Shown one piece after another: positions 16,790 through 25,273 of a DNA stretch of 64,000 bases. Each line of letters opens with the position of its first letter. Within the stretch, counting starts at the first letter, position 1. The DNA comes from Balneolaceae bacterium (GTDB taxonomy: Bacteria; Bacteroidota; Rhodothermia; Balneolales; Balneolaceae), in contig JAFIFB010000010.1 in assembly GCA_020832285.1 (NCBI GenBank), positions 1 through 64,000 of the forward strand, in the 5' to 3' direction. Both the position numbers and the translations under genes were made by a program. Below the pieces are notes generated by a model. That model saw only the letters and a program-made list of their open reading frames with translations, was not told the origin of the DNA and did no database searches.

Positions 16790-18334
16790 ATGAAGACGTT
16801 TACTTTTATGACACCAATCGAAAAAGTTGACCTTGAACGCCTTAAGTTATCCGATTACCTGGAAGTTCAGGAGCTGATGACAATCTGCTACCCCAAAATC
16901 GAAGATCCCGAATGGAGCCGAAGCGAACTAAAAAAACTCATTTCAGTTTTCCCCGACGGGCAGCTCGTTATTAAAGTAGATGGAAAAATCGTGGCTTGTG
17001 CCATGTCTATCATCATCGATTATACCCGATTTGATGACGACCATAAATATATAGACATCACCGCCAACGACACCTTCAGCACACATAGCGACAAGGGCGA
17101 TACACTTTACGGACTCGATGTGATGGTTCATCCCGATTTCCGGGGCTTGAGGCTGGGGCGCCGTATTTATGATTACCGCAAGGAATATTGTGAAAAATTG
17201 AACCTTAAGCGGATTGTAATTGGCGGACGCCTGCCCAATTTCCATAAGTTTGATGACATCTCTGCCAAAGAATACATCGAAAAAGTGCGCCGGAAAGAGA
17301 TTCACGATCCCGTTCTCAACTTTCAGCTATCTAACGATTTTCATGTTAAACGTGTAGTAAAAAATTATCTGCCTGAGGATGAAGCCTCTGAATCGTACGC
17401 GGCCATCCTGGAGTGGTCTAACATCTACTACACCAAACCCAACGAGAGATATCAGCCCGAAAAAACGGTAGTTCGTCTGGGATTGGTACAGTGGGGAATG
17501 CGACCATATAAAAATTACGATGACCTTACAGAACAGATTGAATATTTTGTAGATGCTGTATCGGGCTATCAGGCCGATTTTTTACTTTTCCCGGAATACA
17601 TCAATGCACCCCTGATGGCAGAGTATAACCATATGTCTGAGCCAGATGCCATCCGTGAACTGGCCGGTTACACCGAACGCCTTCGCGATACCTTTGCCGA
17701 TTTTGCAGTGGCTTATAACACCAACATCATTACAGGCAGCATGCCCGAATTTCGTGATGAGCTGCTCAAGAATGTAGGCTACCTCTGCAAGCGGAACGGT
17801 GAAATAGAAAAGTATGAAAAAATTCACGTGACGCCAGATGAAGTTAAGGCCTGGGGAATGACCGGAGGTGATAAAATCAAAACATTTGAAACGGACGCGG
17901 GTAAAATCGGTATCCTGATTTGTTACGACATTGAGTTTCCCGAACTGAGCCGCCTTCTTGCGCTGGAAGGAATGGATATTTTATTTGTACCCTTCCTTAC
18001 CGACACCCAAAACGGTTATTCACGTGTACGTAACTGTGCCATGGCCCGTGCCATTGAAAATGAGTGCTATGTGGCTGTTGCCGGAAGTGTAGGTAACCTC
18101 CCCAAAGTACATAACATGGATATTTCATTCGCGCAGTCGGTCGTATTTACACCTTGCGATTTTTCATTTCCAACTACGGGAATCAAGGCAGAAGCCACCC
18201 CGAATACCGAGATGATTCTGATCGTTGATGTAGACCTGAACCTGCTCAAAGAACTCCACGAAATGGGCAGTGTGCGAACAATGAAAGACCGTCGTACTGA
18301 CCTTTATCAAATTTCCCTGAAAAAAGATGCCTGA
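16790..18334 (+). CDS. GNAT acetyltransferase - carbon-nitrogen hydrolase (nitrilase) fusion
   Basis: This 514-residue protein fuses an N-terminal GNAT domain (about 1-205, with the acetyl-CoA-binding stretch VHPDFRGLRLGRRIYDYRKE) to a C-terminal nitrilase-superfamily amidase (about 225-505). The Glu-Lys-Cys triad is present: E269 in LLFPEY, K344 in KIHVTP and C378 in LICYDIEFPE. The same fusion is known in B. subtilis YhcX-type proteins, whose substrate is not established. One inference is sequential acylation and deamidation of one small molecule. It is preceded by the terminator at 16661. Confidence 0.92.
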   Translation: MKTFTFMTPIEKVDLERLKLSDYLEVQELMTICYPKIEDPEWSRSELKKLISVFPDGQLVIKVDGKIVACAMSIIIDYTRFDDDHKYIDITANDTFSTHSDKGDTLYGLDVMVHPDFRGLRLGRRIYDYRKEYCEKLNLKRIVIGGRLPNFHKFDDISAKEYIEKVRRKEIHDPVLNFQLSNDFHVKRVVKNYLPEDEASESYAAILEWSNIYYTKPNERYQPEKTVVRLGLVQWGMRPYKNYDDLTEQIEYFVDAVSGYQADFLLFPEYINAPLMAEYNHMSEPDAIRELAGYTERLRDTFADFAVAYNTNIITGSMPEFRDELLKNVGYLCKRNGEIEKYEKIHVTPDEVKAWGMTGGDKIKTFETDAGKIGILICYDIEFPELSRLLALEGMDILFVPFLTDTQNGYSRVRNCAMARAIENECYVAVAGSVGNLPKVHNMDISFAQSVVFTPCDFSFPTTGIKAEATPNTEMILIVDVDLNLLKELHEMGSVRTMKDRRTDLYQISLKKDA

Positions 18335-18450
18335 TATAGCTTGAAAATACATTTTTGATATTGTTCTTAACAGTTATTTAATTTGCAACAGAACAAGTTA
18401 AATGATGATCTTTAGGGCTCTGGGATTTACTGCTCTTATATGACCTGTAA

Positions 18451-20187
18451 ATGACATATACATTTTTTGACTTTTTACAACTGATTGGGTCGCTCGGAAT
18501 TTTCATTTTCGGAATGAAAATTTTCAGTGATGGTCTACAGAAAGTTGCTGGCAGCAAGCTTCGTTCTATTCTCAAGGGCATGACCAAAAACAGATTGAGC
18601 GGAATCGTTACAGGTTTTGGAGCCACTACCGTCACACAATCCTCAACCACTACAACGGTGATGGTGGTCAGTTTTGTAAATGCAGGGCTCATCACATTTA
18701 TCGAATCTACAGGGGTGATTATGGGTGCCAACATTGGTACTACAGTTACTGCCTGGATGGTATCGATTTTTGGGTTTCAGATGCAAATTACACCTGTTGC
18801 GGTCAGTTTAATTGGTATTTTCTTTCCTTTTCTGTTCTTTGGCCGTGAAAAACTGAAAAACCTGGCTGAAGCGATGATTGGTTTTGGTATCCTTTTTATC
18901 GGGCTCGAATTTATCAAAGATGCGGTTCCGAATATCCAGGACAATCCCGAAATGTTTGCTGCACTCGATTCCTTTACAGGGTTTGGTTTTGCATCGATGC
19001 TTCTTTTCGTTTTAGTAGGTACTCTGCTCACACTTCTTACCCAATCTTCATCGGCCGCAACTGCTATTACACTGGTTATGCTATTCCAGGGATGGATTAA
19101 CTTCCCCATTGCCGCTGCTATGATTCTGGGTGAAAATATAGGGACCACAGTAACCGCGAATATTGCTGCCATCATTGGCAATGTTCATGCAAAACGTGCT
19201 GCGAGGTTCCATTTAATTTTCAATGTGATTGGTGTTGTTTGGATGCTCTTACTGATCAATCCTTTTTTAAACGGGATCGATTACATAATGCAACAATTTA
19301 CTGATGTAGGCTCTATGTTTGATGCCACAGAAGAGGCAAGGGCAGCTGCAACTCTCGGGATCTCTCTTTTCCATACTACATTTAACGTTTTAAATGTCAT
19401 TTTACTTTTTGCTTTTGTACCTGCCATCATCCGGTTTGTAGAACGCATTCAAAAAGACAAGGACAAAGAAGGCCAGGCGTTTCGTCTTCAATACATTTCA
19501 GGCGGATTAATGTCTTCTTCTGAATTATCCATCGCACAAGCATTTAAAGAGATAGAACTGTTTGCCAAACTGATCGAAAAAATGCATTACAGTTTTTCCG
19601 GGCTTTTCTTTAAAAAACAGAAAAAACAGGAGAAATTTTTAAAGAAAATTGAAAAACGGGAACAGATCACCGATAACATTGAACTCGAAATATCGGAGTA
19701 CCTTACTCGCATTTCAAGCTCAAACCTCTCATCAGAAGCCAACAGGCGAATCCGCTCTATGCACAGTATGGTAAACGACCTTGAACGGATTGGTGACCTC
19801 TACTACCAGATGTCGAAAACGTTTGAGGATATGATGGACCTGGATGTAGCCTTGCCGAAAGAAGCTGTTGTTGAAGTCAGTGAATATTTAGATGTTATAT
19901 TGAAAGCGATTAAACTGATGAGGAAAAATATGGCGGATCTGAATGGCCAGGGAATATCCCTCGATAAGGCTATTAAGATGGAAAACCAAATCAATGCAAC
20001 ACGTGACAAGATGAAAAATGCTCACTACTTAAGGCTTGAAGAAGGCGTTTATACTCCCCAGGCGGGTGTTATTTTCCTCGACTATATTACACGACTTGAG
20101 AAAATCGGGGATCATATCTTCAATGTTCAGGAAGCCTTGGCCGGACGAAAATTGAAAACCCACTCCGAAATGCTTGTGGGACGGTAG
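18451..20187 (+). CDS. Na+/phosphate cotransporter family protein (NptA/YjbB-like) with PhoU-like tail
   Basis: This 578-residue protein has two inverted-repeat transporter units of the Na/Pi cotransporter family with signature QSST repeats (TVTQSSTTTTVMVV and LTQSSSAATAITLVM) and two GANIGTT/GENIGTT motifs. After the membrane part (about residue 335) a cytoplasmic helical PhoU-like domain follows, with IRSMHSMVNDLERIGD and DYITRLEKIGDHI repeats. Such proteins move phosphate with sodium in either direction. A PiT-like membrane protein gene follows 172 bases downstream. Confidence 0.93.
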   Translation: MTYTFFDFLQLIGSLGIFIFGMKIFSDGLQKVAGSKLRSILKGMTKNRLSGIVTGFGATTVTQSSTTTTVMVVSFVNAGLITFIESTGVIMGANIGTTVTAWMVSIFGFQMQITPVAVSLIGIFFPFLFFGREKLKNLAEAMIGFGILFIGLEFIKDAVPNIQDNPEMFAALDSFTGFGFASMLLFVLVGTLLTLLTQSSSAATAITLVMLFQGWINFPIAAAMILGENIGTTVTANIAAIIGNVHAKRAARFHLIFNVIGVVWMLLLINPFLNGIDYIMQQFTDVGSMFDATEEARAAATLGISLFHTTFNVLNVILLFAFVPAIIRFVERIQKDKDKEGQAFRLQYISGGLMSSSELSIAQAFKEIELFAKLIEKMHYSFSGLFFKKQKKQEKFLKKIEKREQITDNIELEISEYLTRISSSNLSSEANRRIRSMHSMVNDLERIGDLYYQMSKTFEDMMDLDVALPKEAVVEVSEYLDVILKAIKLMRKNMADLNGQGISLDKAIKMENQINATRDKMKNAHYLRLEEGVYTPQAGVIFLDYITRLEKIGDHIFNVQEALAGRKLKTHSEMLVGR

Positions 20188-20223
20188 TAATTTTTATTGC
20201 ATATACCGACAATCCGGAAACAA

Positions 20224-20309
20224 AAAAAGGCGATGACTTTAAATTTGACGTTCACCTGAGGGGGCTCCTTAAAATTTAATAGTTTCTTAATTTTCTGATC
20301 CGCCTTTTT
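20224..20309 (+). terminator. Possible long-stem terminator or structured RNA
   Basis: Outer arms AAAAAGGCGAT and ATCCGCCTTTTT (one bulge) enclose a second pair TTTAAATTT and AAAATTTAA around the G/C-rich centre ACCTGAGGGGGCTCCTT. The outer right arm ends in a T run, as for a terminator of the upstream phosphate transporter gene, but the loop is unusually long. Confidence 0.4.
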
Positions 20310-20359
20310 CAGTATTTTTATCTTTTATTGGTTTCTATTGCTCACCTGAACCAACATTT

Positions 20360-21478
20360 ATGCCATCTAACATCAGAGTCAGGAAATCTCTACTTACCTC
20401 CTACTACCAGTTCATTGAGATTGTCAAAGAGGAACGCATTTTCCTCATTATCATCAGCCTCTGTTTTTTTATTGCCGGATTTTCATACGAATATGCACAT
20501 CTTGCCATGTGGGTCGGTTTTATGTTTGCAGCCTATTCGGCTATTGCCAACGACAGCATCCAGACAATCGGCACGTTTCTCGCATCCAATCAGGATCGAA
20601 ATTGGTACTCGCTCTGGTTTTTTATCGGCGGAATTTATCTATTAACAGTCACCTATAGCTGGTTTACCTTCAACGGTGATGTAAGTTATCAGCGGCTTGC
20701 TACTCCCGCCCTGTCCGTGGCACCCACCAGTTTTTCTTTTTTGCAGCTTGCCGCTCCCATTTTTTTGCTGATCATCACACGTCTGAGAATGCCGGTTTCT
20801 ACGACATTTCTCATTTTAAGCTGTTTTTCGGCCGACCTTGCCGGTATCACAGGAATGCTGATGAATAGTCTTGGTGGATACATAACGGCCTTCACAGTGG
20901 GTATCCTGGTCTGGATTGCGATTTCACGATGGATCTCTAAAAACTTTACCGGAGAAGCAAAACCTTACTGGCGTATTATTCAGTGGATAACCTCGGGCTC
21001 TTTATGGTCCGTTTGGGTTATGCAGGATATAGCCAATGTTGCCGTTTACCTGCCACGAAGTTTAACAACGATTCAGTTCCTGGGCTTTGCTCTTTTTATC
21101 TTCTTTGGGCTCGGATTTCTTTTTTATCTCAGGGGCGATAAAATACAGCAGATCGTAACCGAAAAATCTCATGTAACCGATGTTCGCTCAGCCACCATAA
21201 TCGACTTCATTTATGCTATTTTGCTCTTTTTCTTCAAAGAGCTGAGTAATATCCCGATGAGCACTACCTGGGTATTTATCGGACTGTTGGCAGGGCGGGA
21301 ACTGGCTATGAGTCTCCTCGACAGTAACGGCCACGGGAAGCCCTTGCCAAGAACACTGAAACTTATCCGCAGGGACGCTCTTTATGCCGGTATCGGGCTT
21401 CTGATCTCCATCCTCCTAGCCATTTCCATCAACCCGGATATCAACCGGGAAATTTTAGAACTGCTGGGCATCCGATAG
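20360..21478 (+). CDS. Divergent PiT-like phosphate permease (membrane protein)
   Basis: This 372-residue polytopic membrane protein has about ten hydrophobic segments. Two short motifs suggest a remote relation to PiT (inorganic phosphate) transporters: SAIANDSIQTIGTF near residue 60, recalling the GxNDxANAxGT signature, and RMPVSTTFLIL plus NIPMSTTWVFIGLLAGRELA, recalling the PVSTTH motif of each half. The usual Asn-Asp of the second half is not obvious. Placement after an Na/Pi cotransporter supports a phosphate or anion role. The assignment is inference from motifs. Confidence 0.65.
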   Translation: MPSNIRVRKSLLTSYYQFIEIVKEERIFLIIISLCFFIAGFSYEYAHLAMWVGFMFAAYSAIANDSIQTIGTFLASNQDRNWYSLWFFIGGIYLLTVTYSWFTFNGDVSYQRLATPALSVAPTSFSFLQLAAPIFLLIITRLRMPVSTTFLILSCFSADLAGITGMLMNSLGGYITAFTVGILVWIAISRWISKNFTGEAKPYWRIIQWITSGSLWSVWVMQDIANVAVYLPRSLTTIQFLGFALFIFFGLGFLFYLRGDKIQQIVTEKSHVTDVRSATIIDFIYAILLFFFKELSNIPMSTTWVFIGLLAGRELAMSLLDSNGHGKPLPRTLKLIRRDALYAGIGLLISILLAISINPDINREILELLGIR

Positions 21479-21567
21479 ATTTGAATAATAAAAGGCCAAT
21501 GCCACTCAACAAATATATAACCGGGCAAATAATGATTCTCAATAGCATCACACTCATTTGATAATAA

Positions 21568-21813
21568 CTAGCCCGCATTTCTCACCAAGAAATTTGGTTG
21601 TGGCCAATCCCGACGGCGGTCGGGAGAAAAAGGTGGCGGAAAAGTACCTTAGTACGTTGAGCAAGCCATTTACAGAGACAACACAGCCCACGGGCAAATT
21701 TCGCAGCTTCTGACAGGGTGTTATTGAGGAAATCACTGAAATTGTAGGCTAAGGCATTAATAATCAAATTGATAGATTTATTCATAATTTTTTCTATGAG
21801 AAATGCGGGCTAG
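21568..21813. repeat. Miniature inverted-repeat element, family 2, copy B (deleted IS derivative)
   Basis: The ends are 17-base perfect inverted repeats: CTAGCCCGCATTTCTCA at 21568-21584 and its complement at 21797-21813. On the minus strand a reading frame opens at 21785 (MNKSINLIINALAYNFSDFL...) and breaks after about 30-35 plausible residues. This suggests an insertion sequence that lost most of its transposase. The left end continues CCAAGAAATTTGG, which is also found at 60914-60930. Confidence 0.68.
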
Positions 21814-21846
21814 CCACACCCATCTGATAACTTGTCAATCAGCTCA

Positions 21847-22974
21847 TCATTTTGAATCATCCTGATTCCGATTCTTCACTCCGATATCCAGTGGCCGATT
21901 ATTATCACCGGCAAGATGAATGGTTTGTGTTGGGAATGCAAAATCTATGCCTTCTTCGTTAAATTGGCGGAAGATTTCACGATTTACCCATTCGGTAAAT
22001 TTCATATACTCCCAGAAATCGGGCGGATGGTACCAGTAAAACACCTTGAGATTCAGTGAATCGGAATTCAGGTCATCAAAAAATACACGCGGAGGAAATG
22101 CTTCATTCATTCCCTCATGGTTGTCAAGAATCTCCTTCAGGATTTCAACAGCCCGGTCCACTTTCTCGGGCGGGGTATCGTAGGTGATGGTCACATCAAA
22201 CACACGGCGGATAAAAGCCCGTTTCCCAATATTATGAATGGTTGCATTGGCAAGGTTTCCATTCGGAACAGTAAGAAGGTGCCCTTCGAGAGTACGAATT
22301 TTCGTTGTACGGACTCCCACTTCATTAACCACACCAAGTTGACCTTCCAGATTGATGAGCTCACCCACATTGAACGGTTTGTCGGCAAAAATCATCAGTG
22401 AACCGAAAAAATTCCGGATGGTATCCTGCGCGGCAAGGCCCAGTGCCAAACCACCGATACCGATACCAGCCAGAATACTTGTAATAGGCTGATCGCTAAG
22501 TGACTGCGCAGCCTGTAAAGTCACCAGAATCACAACCGCCACACGGATCGATTTGCCCACAATGGGGATGAGCATGTCATCAATGTTAATGGAATCTTCT
22601 TTGGCAAATCCCTTCAGCCAGACATCCAGTACATCTACCTGCCGGTAGGCAAAATGCCCGATGGCAAGTATAATCAGCATTTCCAGAGTGGTATCAAGCA
22701 AACTCTGGAAACCTTCAGGTACGATTAAAAAAGAGATGGCAACGCGCAGGCCAACAGCAAAAAAGAGAAATGTGACCGACATTGAAGCCGCTTCCGCTGC
22801 TACGGAAAGCATCATTTGGCCACGATTTTCGAGCTTGGGCTTGAGTCTGTTTAGAAAATATTTGAACAGTTTTCCCGCAAAAAGAGCTATCGAAATGACG
22901 ACGATTAAGACGACAATCCGCCAAACTTCATTTCCAGCAAAAACAAATTCGGCAGGCTCGGTAATGATATCCAT
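21847..22974 (-). CDS. Small-conductance mechanosensitive channel, MscS family
   Basis: This 375-residue protein has about four N-terminal membrane segments and then the MscS core: a pore-type helix rich in Gly and Ala (IGGLALGLAAQDTIRNFFGSL), the beta domain (NVGELINLEGQLGVVNEVGVRTTKIRT...VPNGNLANATIHN) and the alpha/beta vestibule domain up to FPTQTIHL. These channels open on membrane tension and release solutes during hypo-osmotic shock, useful for a halophile. The gene is monocistronic, next to a mobile repeat. Confidence 0.92.
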   Translation of the reverse strand: MDIITEPAEFVFAGNEVWRIVVLIVVISIALFAGKLFKYFLNRLKPKLENRGQMMLSVAAEAASMSVTFLFFAVGLRVAISFLIVPEGFQSLLDTTLEMLIILAIGHFAYRQVDVLDVWLKGFAKEDSINIDDMLIPIVGKSIRVAVVILVTLQAAQSLSDQPITSILAGIGIGGLALGLAAQDTIRNFFGSLMIFADKPFNVGELINLEGQLGVVNEVGVRTTKIRTLEGHLLTVPNGNLANATIHNIGKRAFIRRVFDVTITYDTPPEKVDRAVEILKEILDNHEGMNEAFPPRVFFDDLNSDSLNLKVFYWYHPPDFWEYMKFTEWVNREIFRQFNEEGIDFAFPTQTIHLAGDNNRPLDIGVKNRNQDDSK

Positions 22975-23060
22975 GAACAGATTATGATTTTTATGTGACC
23001 TTAAAAATACAACACAGGTATCTGATCTGATACCTGCACTAATAACATGTCAAAGATACG

Positions 23061-24242
23061 TTAATCATTCAAACCCTCATAAAGTGCATTCAGCAATTCA
23101 CCGTCAAGATTTTGACTGTATTCCCAGAACATCGCACCACCCAAACCTCTTGCGCGGATGTAGTGGGTTTTATGACGAAGAGACTCTTCGTCATCGTACG
23201 TCACAAAAGTTTGTGTATCGGAGTTCCAGAGCCAGGGTGCTTTGGCTTCTGCGTCCCAATGGCGGGTAAATCCGTTTCTGTTGATATAGTTGTCTCTCAA
23301 ATTATCGTAACTGATTGAGCCGCGGTCACCATTCGGTGCAAACTGATAAAGTCCGTTGTCTTTGTTTCTGGCTTCGGTCCAGTACCTCCCGTAAAATGCC
23401 ACACCCAACACCAGTTTATCTGAGGGAATTCCTGCGTCGATGTACCACTGCACCGACTGATCGGTCGAGCCGCGGGTGTAGTGGATACTGGCTGACGGAT
23501 ACAAATTGGTGTGATGGCCCGCAACAGGTGAACCGCCAGTGTGATAATCGTAGGTCATCAGATTAATAAAATCGAGGTATTGATGCGCCTTATGCATCTC
23601 CGTGTTTTCCAGGAAACCCCTGCTGGCTCCCGTGGCGATGGTTAGCAGATATGGATCACCTTCCCGCCCCTCGATTCGGCCCTGTTCATCAAGATGTTCG
23701 CGGAGTTCTTTAAGCATCAGAGTAAAATTCTCTTTATCCACAGCCCGAAATACATTTCCCGCACCCGGGCTTCCGGGATATTCCCAGTCGATATCTACGC
23801 CATCAATCCCGAACTCCTTCACAAAATCAACAGCACTTTCGGCAAACTTTCGGCGTGATTCTTCGGTAAGTACGGCATCAGAAAACCATGTGGAACGAGT
23901 CCAGCCACCAAGCGAGATAAGAATTTTGAGATCTGGATTTTCCAGTTTTAGCGAATCAAGTACAGCAAAATTATAAGCATCCTGTTCATGCATCGATACC
24001 ACCTGGCCATCTTCCAGCACATCGGCAAAAGCGTAGTTGATATGTGTCAGTTTCGTTGCATCGATTTTATCTGTTGTCCAGTCAGACCGCCATCCGGCTA
24101 CGTAACCGATGATTTTGTACTCTGTTTCTGATTGTTTATACAGTCTGTTTTTAGATTTGTCATTTTCGGATGTATTAATTCCTGAAAATAAAATCAGGCC
24201 GGCTATGAGAGTCAGGAAGAGGTTTAGAAAGTGAAAGTTCAT
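23061..24242 (-). CDS. Glycoside hydrolase family 18 chitinase-like protein
   Basis: This 393-residue protein has an N-terminal signal or anchor (FLNLFLTLIAGLILFSGI) and a full GH18 TIM barrel: YKIIGYVAGWRSD at the start, LKILISLGGWTRS, and the catalytic DxxDxDxE signature in GVDIDWEYPG with the acid Glu. MTYDYHTGGSP, VLGVAFYGRYW and GLGGAMFWEYSQ follow. It should hydrolyse chitin or chito-oligosaccharides outside the cytoplasm. No chitin-binding module or sorting domain is seen. Monocistronic. Confidence 0.92.
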   Translation of the reverse strand: MNFHFLNLFLTLIAGLILFSGINTSENDKSKNRLYKQSETEYKIIGYVAGWRSDWTTDKIDATKLTHINYAFADVLEDGQVVSMHEQDAYNFAVLDSLKLENPDLKILISLGGWTRSTWFSDAVLTEESRRKFAESAVDFVKEFGIDGVDIDWEYPGSPGAGNVFRAVDKENFTLMLKELREHLDEQGRIEGREGDPYLLTIATGASRGFLENTEMHKAHQYLDFINLMTYDYHTGGSPVAGHHTNLYPSASIHYTRGSTDQSVQWYIDAGIPSDKLVLGVAFYGRYWTEARNKDNGLYQFAPNGDRGSISYDNLRDNYINRNGFTRHWDAEAKAPWLWNSDTQTFVTYDDEESLRHKTHYIRARGLGGAMFWEYSQNLDGELLNALYEGLND

Positions 24243-25267
24243 CAGTTTAGTTTATTATGTATGTTGGCTGAAATATATTTAGGTAGACGGTAACTCCGTA
24301 ACGAATAGTGAAAATTATATTATACCGATATTTAACACTCTATGAATCAAGAATCTACCATTCAGATGAGAAAAAAACTGATCAGCCTTGCAAAGAAGGC
24401 CGGGGCACTTCAACCGGATTCGCAGGAAAGATTGCGTCTTGAAGCGATGGCAACTGAATATGCAGAACGTTTTTTCGATTCTCTGCCCCATCAAAAAGCA
24501 TATTCCGCTTTTGATACAAAGGATTTTAATTTTAAGAACGATACAATTCCAGAAGAGGGGCAGTCACCATCCCAATTATTTAAGGATGTTGAGAACCGGG
24601 TGGTACGTCCCGGACTAAACACTGTTTCGGGCAGGCACTTTGGCTACATACCGGGAGGTGGGCTGGCCTCCTCAGCTATAGGAGATTACCTCGCAGCTGT
24701 GACAAACCGGTACGCAGGTGTCTACTCAATTTCTCCGGGTGCTGTGTCGCTCGAAACCCGGCTCGTAAACTGGATGTGCGGGCTGATGGGCTACGGGGCC
24801 AGCTCAGGCGGTTATCTGGCATCGGGCGGCAGCATAGCCAACTTCACAGCAATTGTCACCGCACGGGATACTGCCGGGCTGAAGGCTGCAGATTACTCTA
24901 AAGCTGTAGTTTACCTGACCCGGCAAACCCACCACTGTGTGGACCGTGCGCTGAATATGGCTGGCTTGAGAGAGTGTGCCCGCCGTTACATAATAATGGA
25001 TGATCAGTTCCGAATGAAATCCGATGAACTGGAAACAGCTATTCGGCAAGACCGGAAAAACGGATTAATTCCCTGGCTGATTGTCGGCTCAGCAGGTTCC
25101 ACGGATACCGGAGTCTGTTGATGCAGATACCAATGCACTCAATAAAAAACTGCATCAGTCACTTTTAGAAGATGGCCGTATCTTTTTATCCACTACCCGC
25201 ATTGATGAAAATGACTTTTTCAGTGTGGCTGTGCTCTCCGTACGAACCCACCTGCAAGAAGCCGCTT

Positions 25268-25273
25268 TAATTC
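25268..25273. repeat. Left target-site duplication of the IS
   Basis: TAATTC at 25268-25273 is repeated at 26766-26771 immediately outside the other IS end. Removing the IS and one copy restores the frame ...AALIRFF and a stop. Confidence 0.75.

Noticed and set aside
23039-23058. AACATGTCAAAGATACG resembles a family 1 MITE end
   Set aside because: Only ATGTCAAAGATA (12 bases) matches, there is no second end and the sequence next to the chitinase stop shows no other similarity.
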